Below, piece by piece: positions 44,130 through 53,565 of a DNA stretch of 64,000 bases. Source of the stretch: Streptomyces tsukubensis (GTDB lineage: Bacteria > Actinomycetota > Actinomycetes > Streptomycetales > Streptomycetaceae); contig NZ_CP045178.1 in assembly GCF_009296025.1 (NCBI RefSeq), positions 1-64,000 on the forward strand, given 5' to 3'. The translations under genes and the position numbers were made by a program. Under the pieces are notes generated by a model, which was given only the letters and a program-made list of their open reading frames with translations, was not told the origin of the DNA and did no database searches. Every line of letters starts with the position of its first letter. Within the stretch, counting starts at the first letter, position 1.

Positions 44130-44454
44130 GCTCCCGACCCGTCGCACGCTCCTGGGAGTGCGCCCCCTGCCCCCACGATTCCGGCCCCACCCGGACGATG
44201 TCCAGGCAGACGTGCGAAGACCGTCCGGGCAGGCGACCACGGGCACAGACTGCCTGCGTGGTCCGTCTGTTCGCTTCATGGGCCCCGGTAGTACGGCAGT
44301 GTTGACCGCAGCGGTACGAGGGCGGGATCGTGGATCCTGGAGCACGTGCGGAACGGACCTCGGCGTTTCGTCGGCTTACCGATGGCTCCTGCTGCTGCCG
44401 CGGACCATCGGTACCGTGTCGGCTGCGGCGGCCCGGCGAGAACACGGAGGCACG

Positions 44455-45051
44455 ATGGGCACCTCGGCCGGTCCCCCGGAGCCCGCCCCCGTGATCGAGC
44501 GGGCTGAGGCGACCCGCCTCTGGGGCAGGGAAGTGAAGGACCGGGCCCGCCGGATGCGGATACGGGCGCTGGAGCTGCGGCAGCGCTCGGAGCAGATGCG
44601 CTCCGCCACAGCGGGATCACTCTCCCGGTGCAGGCAGGTGAACGCGGCGTTCCGAACCGCCCGCGCCGCCGCTTCCGCGCACGGTGGTGGCGCTCCCGGG
44701 CGGGGTTGTGGCGCTCCCGCGGCGCAGTGGGCGGCCCTGGTCGCTTTCGTACACGCGCGTCTGGACGAGGAGGCGACCGCCGCGGACCTCCACCACGAGG
44801 CCCCATGCCCGACACTGGGCGGGCCGGGGCGCGACGGGGTGACGGTGTGCGGCTGCCGCGCCCCGGCTCACGTGCGCTACGACGTCTCGGTCCGTCGCGG
44901 AATCGTCCGCGACATCGAGAGGGCCCTACGTGCCGCCGACCACTCCACACCGAACTGGCCGTACAGCGAGCTGTCCGCCCTGGTGAGGCTGAAGACGTCC
45001 GCTCTGCCCCACGAGCTGCACAAGCAATGGCGGGAAGCCTGGCGGCCCTGA
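44455..45051 (+). CDS. DUF6221-like hypothetical protein with coiled N-terminus
   Basis: 198 aa from ATG 44455 (GGAGG upstream). The N-terminal 60 residues are a charged helix (EATRLWGREVKDRARRMRIR, ALELRQRSEQMRSATAG). The C-terminal part (ALVAFVHARLDEEATAADLH ... ALRAADHSTPNWPYSELSAL) resembles the DUF6221 family (LV.F...RLDE.E..A) common in Streptomyces. A CGCRAP cysteine pair is present. No function is known. Confidence 0.65.
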   Translation: MGTSAGPPEPAPVIERAEATRLWGREVKDRARRMRIRALELRQRSEQMRSATAGSLSRCRQVNAAFRTARAAASAHGGGAPGRGCGAPAAQWAALVAFVHARLDEEATAADLHHEAPCPTLGGPGRDGVTVCGCRAPAHVRYDVSVRRGIVRDIERALRAADHSTPNWPYSELSALVRLKTSALPHELHKQWREAWRP

Positions 45052-45265
45052 CACCAGGGGTGACCGGGCTCCTCTTCGCGGCCGCTGGTCCGCGTCGGGG
45101 CGGAGGGCGCGTTGAGGGGCGCACGCGCCTTGGGCGATGACTCGTTCGACACTTCGCGCGCCCTGCCGTGGCCGCGGGAGCGCCGCGATGATGAGCCGAC
45201 CGCACGTGACCCCAGGACTGCGTTCATCTGTTCCTCCGACAGGCGGACATACGGTAGAGGAGTCC

Positions 45266-46024
45266 ATGTTGTTGCTTCTCATCTCTCCTGACAGCGTCGA
45301 GGAGGCCCTCGACTGCGTGAAAGCAGCGGAGCACCTTGACATCGTCGACGTGAAGAAACCCGATGAGGGCTCCCTCGGTGCGAACTTCCCGTGGGTCATC
45401 AGGGAGATCCGTGACGCGGTTCCCTCGGACAAGCCGGTGTCGGCCACGGTGGGAGACGTACCGTACAAGCCCGGCACGGTGGCGCAGGCGGCGCTCGGTG
45501 CGGCTGTCTCCGGTGCCACGTACATCAAGGTCGGGCTGTACGGCTGCACGACGCCGGAACAGGCCGTCGACGTCATGCGTGGGGTCGTCCGGGCGGTGAA
45601 GGAGTACCGGCAGGACGCTTTCGTCGTCGCCTCTGGATACGCCGACGCCCACCGGATCGGCTGCGTCAATCCGCTGGCGCTGCCCGACATCGCCCGTCGC
45701 TCCGGCTGCGACGCGGCCATGCTCGACACCGCGATCAAGGACGGGACACGGCTCTTCGACCACCTTCCGCCCGACGTCTGCGGGGAGTTCGTCCGGCTGG
45801 CCCACGAGGCCGAACTCCTCGCCGCGCTCGCCGGCAGCGTCCAGGTGGGGGATCTCGGTGCGCTGACCCGCATCGGCACGGACATCGTGGGGGTGCGCGG
45901 GGCGGTCTGCGAAGGGGGCGACCGCGACCGCGGCAGTATTCAGCCGGGGCTCGTGGCCGCCTTCCGGGCGGAGATGGACCGGCACGGCCGGGAGCACGCT
46001 GCCGCCGTCGCCGCCGCGAGCTGA
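45266..46024 (+). CDS. mfnB: MfnB-type (5-formylfuran-3-yl)methyl phosphate synthase
   Basis: 252 aa from ATG 45266 (GAGGAG close upstream). It is a TIM-barrel DUF556 protein. The signature [20 protein letters not shown] carries the catalytic lysine (Lys30 or 31). [29 protein letters not shown] and [17 protein letters not shown] give the other active-site lysines and aspartates. The archaeal enzyme condenses two glyceraldehyde-3-phosphates into a furan aldehyde phosphate for methanofuran. Here the next genes are an aldehyde dehydrogenase, an alcohol dehydrogenase and a methyltransferase, not methanofuran enzymes. A furan specialised metabolite is therefore inferred. Confidence 0.88.
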   Translation: MLLLLISPDSVEEALDCVKAAEHLDIVDVKKPDEGSLGANFPWVIREIRDAVPSDKPVSATVGDVPYKPGTVAQAALGAAVSGATYIKVGLYGCTTPEQAVDVMRGVVRAVKEYRQDAFVVASGYADAHRIGCVNPLALPDIARRSGCDAAMLDTAIKDGTRLFDHLPPDVCGEFVRLAHEAELLAALAGSVQVGDLGALTRIGTDIVGVRGAVCEGGDRDRGSIQPGLVAAFRAEMDRHGREHAAAVAAAS

Positions 46025-46032
46025 CCGCCGGT

Positions 46033-47439
46033 ATGCCGATACCTCAGCGCGGACCCCTGCCCGGAACCCGCGGCGAGTACTTCCGCGTGGTCGATCCCGC
46101 GACGGGTGAGACCTTCGACGAGGCCCCTGATCAGCGTCCGGAGGAGTTGGACGCCGTCGTCGGCCGGGCGCATGAGTCGTGGCGGGGCTGGCGGGCCGAT
46201 CCCGCCGCCCGCACCGGCGCGTTGCTCGCGGCGGCCGACGCCGTGGAGGCGGCCGGAGCCGACCTCGCTCCCCTGCTCACCCGTGAACAGGGCAAACCTC
46301 TGGCCGAGTCGTACGCGGAGGTCGCCCGCACGGCGGCCCGCCTCCGCTACTTCGCCGAGCTGACGGCGCCGGAGCCCCAGCCGATCGCGGACGGCCGGCC
46401 GCTGCGCAGCGAGGTCCGCTGGCGGTCTCTCGGGCCGGTGGCCGCGATCGTCCCGTGGAACTTCCCTCTCCAACTCGCGTCGGCGAAGATCGCGCCCGCC
46501 CTCGCCGCGGGTAACACGGTGGTACTCAAGCCGTCCCCCTGCACGCCCCTCGCCACCCGGCTGCTGGGGACCGTCATGTCCGCCGCCCTTCCCGCCGACG
46601 TACTGACGATCGTCACCGGTCGCGAACCCCTCGGTGCCCGCCTCGCGTCCCATCCGGGGATCCGTCACGTGACCTTCACCGGTTCGGTGCCCATCGGGCG
46701 GGCCGTCGCGGAGGGCGCGGCCGCCTCCCTTGCCAGGGTCACGCTGGAGCTGGGCGGCAATGACGCCGCCATCCTGCTGGATGACGTGAACGTGGAGCGG
46801 ATCGCCGACCGGCTGTTCTGGGCCGCGTTCCGCAACTGCGGGCAGGTCTGTATGGCGGTGAAGCGGGTCTACGCCCCTGCCCGGCTCTACTCCCGCGTGG
46901 TCGAGGCCCTCGCGCAGCGTGCGAAGGCCGTCGTCGTCGGGGCCGGGCTCGACCCTGGTACGCGGCTGGGGCCTGTCGTCAACGCCTCCCAGCTGGCCGG
47001 CGTCGAGCACCGAACCGGCCGGGCCCTGGCCGACGGGGCCCGGGTCGCGGCCGGTGGGCATCGGCTGGACCGGCCGGGTTACTTCTTCGCCCCGACGATC
47101 CTCGCCGCTGTCCCGGCCCACAGCCAAGTGGTGACCGAGGAGCAGTTCGGTCCCGTCCTGCCGGTGCTGCCGTACAGGAGCCTCGACGAGGCCGTCGACG
47201 CGGCCAATGGCACCTGCTTCGGACTGGGCGGATCGGTCTGGGCGACCGACCTCGACCGGGCCGAGGCGGTGGCCGACCGGCTGGAGTGCGGGACGGTGTG
47301 GATCAATCACCACGCCGAACTCTCCCTGGCCCAGCCCTTCGCCGGTATCAAGGCGAGTGGTGTCGGTGTCGCGGGTGGGCCGTGGGGGCTCTACGGGAAC
47401 CTCAGACCGTTCGTGGTGCATCGCCCGGAGGAGGTATGA
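46033..47439 (+). CDS. NAD(P)-dependent aldehyde dehydrogenase of the furan operon
   Basis: 468 aa, starting 8 nt after mfnB. Catalytic Glu is in VTLELGGNDAAILLDD and catalytic Cys in FRNCGQVCMAVKRVYAP. The cofactor site is shown by VPWNFPLQLASAKIAPALAA and HVTFTGSVPIGRAVAEG. The C-terminal block EEQFGPVLPVLPYRSLDEAV is typical. It likely oxidises the furan aldehyde made by MfnB to the carboxylate (inference from the operon). Confidence 0.92.
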   Translation: MPIPQRGPLPGTRGEYFRVVDPATGETFDEAPDQRPEELDAVVGRAHESWRGWRADPAARTGALLAAADAVEAAGADLAPLLTREQGKPLAESYAEVARTAARLRYFAELTAPEPQPIADGRPLRSEVRWRSLGPVAAIVPWNFPLQLASAKIAPALAAGNTVVLKPSPCTPLATRLLGTVMSAALPADVLTIVTGREPLGARLASHPGIRHVTFTGSVPIGRAVAEGAAASLARVTLELGGNDAAILLDDVNVERIADRLFWAAFRNCGQVCMAVKRVYAPARLYSRVVEALAQRAKAVVVGAGLDPGTRLGPVVNASQLAGVEHRTGRALADGARVAAGGHRLDRPGYFFAPTILAAVPAHSQVVTEEQFGPVLPVLPYRSLDEAVDAANGTCFGLGGSVWATDLDRAEAVADRLECGTVWINHHAELSLAQPFAGIKASGVGVAGGPWGLYGNLRPFVVHRPEEV

Positions 47440-47441
47440 CG

Positions 47442-48545
47442 ATGAGATTCGGCGCGGCGGTACTGCGTTCGTACGAGAGCCGCTTCGCCATCGAGGAGGT
47501 GATCCTTGACTCGGGTCCTGACGACGGGGAGATCCTCGTCAGGATCGCGGGCTGCGGGATGTGCGGGACCGATCTCGCGGTCCGTCGTTCCGCGGGCCGC
47601 TCGCCGCTGCCCGCGGTGCTCGGTCACGAAGGGTCCGGGGTCGTGGTGGAGACTGGCGGCCCGGCCAACGGCCTGCACGTCGGCGACCATGTCGTGCTGA
47701 GCTTCGACTCGTGCGGACACTGCCGAAGCTGCCTGGGCGCGGCCCCCGCCTACTGTGACTCCTTCGCCTCGCTCAACCTCTTCGGTGGCCGGGCAGAGAG
47801 GGCGGGCAGGTTCACCGACGCGGGAGGGGGCAAACTGGCGGCGAGGTGGTTCGGGCAGTCGTCGTTCGCCGAGTACGCGATGGTCCCGGCCCGCAACGCC
47901 GTCAGGGTCGACCCGTCGCTCCCCGTCGAACTGCTCGGACCGCTCGGCTGCGGTTTCCTCACCGGCGCGGGAGCGGTACTCAACTCCTTCGGCGCCGGTC
48001 CTGGCGACACCGTCGCGGTATTCGGTGCGGGAGCGGTGGGGCTGGCCGCGGTGATGGCGGCCACCGCCGCCGGGGCACTGACCGTGGCCGTTGACCGGCA
48101 CCCCGAACGGCTCTCCCTCGCCGAGCGATTGGGCGCGATCCCACTCCCCGTGGCGTCGGCCGGGCTGCCCGACCGCCTGCGGCGGCTGACCGACGGCGGC
48201 GCGCGGTACGCACTGGACACCACGGGTTCCGCCCGGCTCATCAACGACGCGCTCCTTGGACTTCGCCCGACCGGCCATCTCGGGCTGGTGGTACGACAGC
48301 ACACCGCGCTGCCCATCGAACCGGGAGCACTGGACCGAGGCCGGAAGGTCTCCCACATCTGTGAGGGGGACGCGGTACCGGGACTGTTGATTCCTCGGTT
48401 GATCGGGTTGTGGCAGGCCGGACGTTTCCCCTTCGACCAGCTGATCCGTACGTACCCGCTCGCCGACATCAACGAGGCGGAACGTGACTGTGCGGCGGGC
48501 CGGGTGGTCAAACCCGTGCTGCTTCCCGAGGGCACGGGTCGCTGA
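47442..48545 (+). CDS. Zinc-dependent alcohol dehydrogenase (aryl-alcohol type)
   Basis: 367 aa from ATG 47442 (AGGAGG seven nt upstream); ATG 47436 overlapping the dehydrogenase stop is less well placed. Catalytic zinc ligands are in GCGMCGTDL and LGHEGSGVV. The structural zinc site is CGHCRSCLGAAPAYC. The Rossmann motif is VAVFGAGAVGLAAVMAA and an acidic residue (VAVDRHPE) suggests NAD. It resembles AdhC/benzyl alcohol dehydrogenases. It probably oxidises the hydroxymethyl group of the dephosphorylated furan product. Confidence 0.9.
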   Translation: MRFGAAVLRSYESRFAIEEVILDSGPDDGEILVRIAGCGMCGTDLAVRRSAGRSPLPAVLGHEGSGVVVETGGPANGLHVGDHVVLSFDSCGHCRSCLGAAPAYCDSFASLNLFGGRAERAGRFTDAGGGKLAARWFGQSSFAEYAMVPARNAVRVDPSLPVELLGPLGCGFLTGAGAVLNSFGAGPGDTVAVFGAGAVGLAAVMAATAAGALTVAVDRHPERLSLAERLGAIPLPVASAGLPDRLRRLTDGGARYALDTTGSARLINDALLGLRPTGHLGLVVRQHTALPIEPGALDRGRKVSHICEGDAVPGLLIPRLIGLWQAGRFPFDQLIRTYPLADINEAERDCAAGRVVKPVLLPEGTGR

Positions 48546-48628
48546 CCGAGGCGTTGATACCGCCGGCAGCGGTTCGCTCCTCTTCAGGCACACCCGAGAA
48601 GCGGGTCGCCGAGAGCAAGGGAGAACAC

Positions 48629-49537
48629 ATGACAGAGACAGCGCGTCGGAACACCGGTGTGGGGGGTGTGGAAGGTGGTGTCGGTCTGACCGCTCTCATG
48701 GTGGCCGCCGCACGGGCGATCGAGACCCACCGGCACGACAGCCTGGCGCAGGACGGCTTCGCGGAGCACTTCGTGCGCGCCGCACCGGCCTCCGCCGACT
48801 GGCCGGTACGTCTGCGGCAGGTACCGGACGGGGACGCGAACCCACTGTGGGGGCGTTTCGCGCGGTACTTCGGTCTGCGGACACGGGTCCTCGACGACTT
48901 TCTCCTGCGGTCGGTGCACACCGGCGGCGCACGCCAGGTGGTGCTCTTCGGAGCGGGGTTGGACTCGCGGGCGTTCCGACTCGACTGGCCTCCCGGCTGT
49001 GTGCTCTTCGAGATCGACAGGGAAGGCGTGCTGGCTTTCAAACACGGGGTGTTGGAAGGGTTGTCGGCCGTCCCGAGGACGACCCGCGTACCGATCGCGG
49101 TCGATCTGCGCGCCGACTGGGTCACCGCGCTGACCGGAGCCGGTTTCGACCCGGGCGCGCCCAGTGTCTGGCTGGCCGAGGGGTTGCTGTTCTACCTGCC
49201 CGTCATCGCTGAGCGGTACCTCATGGAGACGGTGGACCGGCTGAGTGCCGGGGGCAGCGCTCTGGCGTTCGAGGTCAAGCTTGAGAAGGACCTGATGGCG
49301 TACCGCGACAGCCCGCTCTACACCTCCACGAAACATCAGCTCGGCATCGACCTGCTCGGGCTCTTCAGTGGTGAGCCCCGTCCCGACTCCGCCGGTGAGC
49401 TGACGGACCGGGGCTGGTCGGCCTCGGTCCACACACCCTTCGAGTTCACCCACAGGCATGGGCGCGGGCCGCTTCCCGAGGAGAACGACGCGTTGGCCGG
49501 CAACCGGTGGGTGTTCGCGGACAAGCCTCGGTCGTAG
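48629..49537 (+). CDS. LCMT-type SAM-dependent methyltransferase
   Basis: 302 aa from ATG 48629 (AAGGGAGAA upstream). It matches the leucine carboxyl methyltransferase-like family: GVGLTALMVAAARAIETHR, VVLFGAGLDSRAFRLDWP (SAM loop), LFEIDREGVLAFK, VWLAEGLLFYLPVIAERYL. Members methylate carboxyl or O-groups of small molecules. Placed 83 nt after the alcohol dehydrogenase, it may esterify a furan carboxylate (inference). Confidence 0.85.
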   Translation: MTETARRNTGVGGVEGGVGLTALMVAAARAIETHRHDSLAQDGFAEHFVRAAPASADWPVRLRQVPDGDANPLWGRFARYFGLRTRVLDDFLLRSVHTGGARQVVLFGAGLDSRAFRLDWPPGCVLFEIDREGVLAFKHGVLEGLSAVPRTTRVPIAVDLRADWVTALTGAGFDPGAPSVWLAEGLLFYLPVIAERYLMETVDRLSAGGSALAFEVKLEKDLMAYRDSPLYTSTKHQLGIDLLGLFSGEPRPDSAGELTDRGWSASVHTPFEFTHRHGRGPLPEENDALAGNRWVFADKPRS

Positions 49538-49657
49538 CGCCGAACGGTGCGGGCCCCCCTCGCTCCCCAACGTCGTTGTCAGTGGTGGACGTTAGGTTGT
49601 GGGTACTGGAGATCGGCCGTACCTGGCCGGTCGGGGGTTTGTCAGGAGGAGTGTGCC

Positions 49658-51124
49658 GTGGCCGGTACGCAGGCGGGGCAGTCGGGCAGGACGACGTACC
49701 TGGAGTTGTCGCAGGAGAACGGAAGCGCCCACAAGTTCTACGAGGTGACGATCGACGGGACGACCGTCACCGTGCGGTACGGACGGATCGGCGTGGACGG
49801 TCAGCGTCAGACCTCCGCCTTCCCCACGACGGGGAAGGCGGAGGCCGCGGCGGCGAAGAAGATAGCCGAGAAGGTGCGGAAGGGATACGCGCCCGCCGTG
49901 CGGGGCCGGCGCGCCGCTCGTCCGGTGACGCGCAGGCAGGTGGCGTCCGCTCCCTCCACCGCACGCTCCACGGCTCCCGTGTTGTGGCGGTTCCGTACCG
50001 GAGCCTCGGCGTTCGGCATTCATGTGGACGAGGATCGCTGCTGGGTCGGCAACCAGCGCGGCGACGTCTACAACCTCGGTCACGACGGCGAGGTGTTGGC
50101 CCATTACTCGCTGCCCGACGGTGTGAAGTGCTTGGTGGCCGACGACTTCTGGATCTACGCGGGCTGTGACGACGGCAGGGTGTACGACCTTTCCTCGAAG
50201 GTGCCGTTCGCCGCGTACGAGATAGCCGACGACGTCGACATCTTCTGGCTGGACATCCATGACGGCGTACTGAGTGTCGCCGACCGCGACGGCGGGCTGA
50301 CCGTCATCGACCACGAGGACGAGCTCCAGTGGCACCGCGACTCCTCCGGGAACAGCGCGTGGATGGTGCGGGCCGACGACCACACCGTCTACCACGGGCA
50401 CAGCCACGGGGTGACCGCCTACGCGGCGGACGGCGCCCGTCAGCTGTGGTCCACGGCGACCAACGGCAATGTCCTCTTCGGGTGGCAGGAGCAGAACGCG
50501 GTCTACGCCGGGACCGGGCGGCGGGTAGTGCAGCGGCTCTCGAAGGACACCGGGGCGATCGAGGCGACCTACCGGTGCGACGCCGCCGTGTACTCGTGCG
50601 CCTCGTCTCCAGGTGGCCGGTATGTCTTCGCGGGCGACTCGTCCTCATCCGTGTACTGCTTCACGGCTGACGGCACGAGGCTGTGGAAGCTCGGTACCGG
50701 GGGTGGCTCCGCGCTGTCCATGCAGTACCACAACGAGCGGCTGTACATCGTCTCCACGGACGGGACGCTGGTCTGCGTCGACGCGACGGAGGCCGCGATC
50801 AACGCCGCGCAATCGGGTGCTGTCCCGGTGGCGGCGGACATCAAACTGGCGGCCGCCCTACCGACGTTCGCACCACTGACCACAGCGGCTGCCGTCCCCA
50901 CGGTGAGTGCTGTTCCCGCCGTGGGGAGCGGGGTGGTCGTGGAGTGCGTCCAGGAGAGCGGGCGCGTACGGGTCCACGTGGTGTCGGAAGGGTACGAGCC
51001 GGGTTGGAACGTGCAGTTCCCTCGGGCCATACGTCAACCCGGTGCGCGCTATGTGGTGGACGCGTTGCACTCCTCAACAAGGGGGTTCTACCGGGTGCGA
51101 GGGGAGATCAAGCGCTTGGTGTGA
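49658..51124 (+). CDS. WGR-domain protein with PQQ-like beta-propeller
   Basis: 488 aa from the GTG at 49658 (AGGAGG eight nt upstream). The N-terminal WGR domain (about residues 12-75) reads TYLELSQENGSAHKFYEVTI, VTVRYGRIGVDGQRQTSAF. A basic linker follows. From about residue 110 to 390 the sequence repeats a WD/PQQ-type blade (FGIHVDEDRCWVGNQRGDVY, YAGCDDGRVYDLSSK, GVTAYAADGARQLWSTATN, SSVYCFTADGTRLWKLGTG). A separate 75-residue C-terminal domain ends the protein (VVECVQESGRVRVHVVSEGY). WGR domains bind nucleic acid ends in PARPs and in bacterial MolR-type proteins. The role here is unknown. Confidence 0.85.
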   Translation: MAGTQAGQSGRTTYLELSQENGSAHKFYEVTIDGTTVTVRYGRIGVDGQRQTSAFPTTGKAEAAAAKKIAEKVRKGYAPAVRGRRAARPVTRRQVASAPSTARSTAPVLWRFRTGASAFGIHVDEDRCWVGNQRGDVYNLGHDGEVLAHYSLPDGVKCLVADDFWIYAGCDDGRVYDLSSKVPFAAYEIADDVDIFWLDIHDGVLSVADRDGGLTVIDHEDELQWHRDSSGNSAWMVRADDHTVYHGHSHGVTAYAADGARQLWSTATNGNVLFGWQEQNAVYAGTGRRVVQRLSKDTGAIEATYRCDAAVYSCASSPGGRYVFAGDSSSSVYCFTADGTRLWKLGTGGGSALSMQYHNERLYIVSTDGTLVCVDATEAAINAAQSGAVPVAADIKLAAALPTFAPLTTAAAVPTVSAVPAVGSGVVVECVQESGRVRVHVVSEGYEPGWNVQFPRAIRQPGARYVVDALHSSTRGFYRVRGEIKRLV

Positions 51125-51198
51125 GAGGTGGTGCGCCGCCGGGAGGGCAGGGGACACGGGGGCATCATGCCGGTACGGCGCATCCCCTCCCCTGTCCC

Positions 51199-51275
51199 CT
51201 GCACCTGCACCTGCACCTGCACCTGCACCTGCACCTGCACCTGCCCTCACCTCACCTCACCTCACCTCACCTCAC
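51199..51275 (+). repeat. Compound microsatellite: (CTGCAC)n then (CTCAC)n
   Basis: About eight hexamers of CTGCAC (51199-51244) run directly into about six pentamers of CTCAC (to about 51275). It lies about 75 bp after the WGR gene. Confidence 0.85.
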
Positions 51276-51457
51276 AGAGTGTGCGATGCGGCCGTCATGG
51301 TCGTCTCTCGTGCCTCGTCGACGGCCCGTAGACGACCCGGCGGGTGCGGGGTGCGGCGGAGTGCCGACGTGAGTGGTGGACGGGCACGGGCGCGCCCGTC
51401 ACGCGGACGATTCGCGGGCGCCGCGGCGGATTCGCCGCACGCCGGAGACCGTACGGA

Positions 51458-51577
51458 TCAGCTGACCGGGCCCCGGCCCAGCGTGATCGCTCCGGATGGG
51501 CACACCCCCACGGCGTCACGTACGGCTGACAGTTCGGAAGCGGGTGGGGCGTCGGCCGAGACCAGCACGCTCCACAA
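51458..51577 (-). pseudogene. Ferredoxin C-terminal remnant
   Basis: The minus frame ending at the TGA 51460-51458 reads SELSAVRDAVGVCPSGAITL and a few more residues, the standard C-terminus of small P450-type ferredoxins (AV..CPSGAI). The N-terminal cluster cysteines are not found in any frame, though protein-like sequence (YAHVFLAQDPHARL) continues in a neighbouring frame to about 51660. The rest of 51125-52137 has no gene. Confidence 0.5.
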
Positions 51578-52137
51578 GGTGCTGAGACAAGACCCAGACG
51601 CGCGTGCGGATCCTGCGCCAGGAACACGTGCGCGTACTGCTCGGCCATCGCATCGGGGTCCGCGATGGGCTCCGGGGCGGGCGCGGGCCCTACCAGGTCC
51701 ACTCGGCGTACTCGGCGCGCGGTTGGGGCCACAGTTCGGTGTCGGGCGGTCCGTCGCTCAGCCACGGTGGCCGCACGTGCCATATCCCTCATCCGAGGTG
51801 GTCATACGGCCGGGCGGCAGCGCCGGGAGTTTGGACAGGTGGGATTCGAGGTTCACACGTGGATGCCAGATCGAGGATCTGACAGCGGGGCGCGACGATG
51901 AGGGCGCTACTGCCGACGAGACCTGCGCGGCGGTGACTGCCTTCGTGTGTGCGGGCTACGGTGCCGCTGGGGGAACCAGCCATGAGCGACCCGCGACGAC
52001 CGAGCGCCGCCCACGGGCCTGTCGCGCCGGCAGAGTGGCCCGGCGACCCGTAGGCGGCTCGATGCCCGTCCACTGTGCCGGTCGGCGCCGCACTGCCCTG
52101 GGGCAGCCCGCGCCGACGCGCAGTGGGGGCCATCACC

Positions 52138-52395
52138 TCACTTGGAGTGGTGGCCGCCGCTCTGGTTGACGCAGGTGTTACCGAAGGACGGGTTGAGCAG
52201 GCCGACGATGTCGACGGTGTTGCCGCAGACGTTGACCGGCACGTGGACCGGGATCTGAAGCAGGTTCCCGCTGAGCACACCGGGCGAACCGATGGCGGCG
52301 CCGTCGGCACCGGCGTCGGCGGCAGCGACACCGCCACCGGCGAAGACCCCGGCGGCGGCCAGGGTGATGGCGACGGCGGAGATTCGAGTACGCAT
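52138..52395 (-). CDS. Short chaplin, hydrophobic aerial-surface protein
   Basis: 85 aa from the ATG at 52395 (TTGGAG upstream). A signal peptide spans about residues 1-27 (AVAITLAAAGVFAGGGVAAA). One chaplin domain follows: GSPGVLSGNLLQIPVHVPVN, VCGNTVDIVGLLNP, FGNTCVN, with the conserved cysteine pair. No sortase signal is present, so it is a short chaplin of the ChpD-H type. It assembles into amyloid fibrils that lower surface tension for aerial hyphae. This is a strong marker for Streptomyces. Confidence 0.95.
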   Translation of the reverse strand: MRTRISAVAITLAAAGVFAGGGVAAADAGADGAAIGSPGVLSGNLLQIPVHVPVNVCGNTVDIVGLLNPSFGNTCVNQSGGHHSK

Positions 52396-52735
52396 GGGAC
52401 TCCAATGCTGTCTGTGTCGGAAATCCCCACGATCACACCGCGTACCGACCCCCGAGACCGCACATTCGGCACATCGCGGGCGTGGCGCGTCCAGCCGTCC
52501 CGACACGCGCGGCACGGGCGGCACGGGCGGCACCGCCGCCGGTTTCAGGTGATACGGCCGCGGGTTTCAGCTGGCGGTACATGTATGTACTGACAGCCGG
52601 CCGTCGGCCCTCGCGGTTCGCTGAGTGCGGCGGGGGCGGCCCCGGCCGCACGGCCACATGCGGTCGCCGGCCCGGCGCGCTCTCGCGCACATCCGACCAA
52701 GACTCGCCTTTGGTCGGCCCGTTAGGGTCGGAGGC
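52396..52735. other. Intergenic region between chaplin and PPOX genes
   Basis: About 340 bp between divergent genes; repeated GGGCGGCAC triplet-type runs occur near 52515-52535. No operator was recognised. Confidence 0.35.
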
Positions 52736-53395
52736 ATGACAACACCCCTCGCCAGCAGTGCCTTCGACTCCCTCCGCCTCGACGCCGTGCCCGACCAGGA
52801 GGCACTGCGCCGGGTCTATCAACCCCCCAGCGACGCGGCCGTGCGGAAGCAGATGACCGAACTCACCGAGCAGACAAGGAGATTGATCCACTGCTCGCCG
52901 CTGGTCCTGATCGCCAGCGCGGACACCGAGGGCAACTGTGACGTCTCCCCGCGCGGCGGGCCCGCCGGGTTCGTCGCCGTCCTTGACGCACGGACCGTGG
53001 CGATACCGGACGCGACCGGGAACAAGCGTCTGGACACCTTGCAGAACGTCATCGCCACCGGACGCGCCGGGTTGCTGTTCGTCATCCCGGGACGCACCAC
53101 GACACTCAGGGTGAACGGCCGGGCCTGCGTCTCCACCCGGCCGGATCTCCTGTCGCGGCTGACCGCCGTGGGCAAGCCGCCGGCCAGTGCGTTGGTGCTG
53201 GGGATCGAGGAGGTCTACCCGCACTGCCCGAAGTCGTTGCTGCGCAGCGGGGCCTGGAAGCCTGAGGAGTGGCTGCCGGCAGGCGCCCAGCCGGCCTCGG
53301 CCGAGGTGACGCTGGCCCAACTGCGGATGCCGGAGCTGACGATCGCCGACGTCGAGCGGGCGGAGGCGGACTCGCTGATGTACCGGTACGAGTAA
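52736..53395 (+). CDS. FMN-dependent PPOX-type flavoprotein
   Basis: 219 aa from ATG 52736 (GGAGG upstream). It matches the MSMEG_1061-like branch of the pyridoxamine-phosphate-oxidase fold: PLVLIASADTEGNCDVSPRG, VAIPDATGNKRLDTLQNVIA, GLLFVIPGRTTTLRVNGRAC, YPHCPKSLLRSGAW. Likely a cytosolic FMN or F420 oxidoreductase of unknown substrate. Confidence 0.88.
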   Translation: MTTPLASSAFDSLRLDAVPDQEALRRVYQPPSDAAVRKQMTELTEQTRRLIHCSPLVLIASADTEGNCDVSPRGGPAGFVAVLDARTVAIPDATGNKRLDTLQNVIATGRAGLLFVIPGRTTTLRVNGRACVSTRPDLLSRLTAVGKPPASALVLGIEEVYPHCPKSLLRSGAWKPEEWLPAGAQPASAEVTLAQLRMPELTIADVERAEADSLMYRYE

Positions 53396-53503
53396 CGGCC
53401 TTCCCGCGATGGTTGAACCACCCACGTGGCCGAGCCCTGGGCCGGCAGGCCCCAGGGGCATCCGATGTGGCCTACGCCCGACCCGCGCTGCGGCCACCCG
53501 AAC

Positions 53504-53565
53504 GGGTGGCACAGGTAAGGAGTGGCACAGGCAAGGGGTGGCAAAGGTAAGGGGTGGCAAAGGTC
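53504..53565 (+). repeat. Tandem 15-16 bp repeat, four copies
   Basis: Four imperfect copies of GGGTGGCACAGGTAA-type units, two with CACAGG and two with CAAAGG. They lie between the PPOX gene and the lamin-tail gene. No gene was found in 53396-53799. Confidence 0.8.

Noticed and set aside
45940..47421. 493-aa minus-strand open frame
   Set aside because: Antisense to the aldehyde dehydrogenase, which has complete catalytic motifs.
53504..53565. CRISPR array
   Set aside because: The four repeats are contiguous 15-16 bp units without spacers, so it is a tandem repeat. No array or cas gene was found elsewhere.
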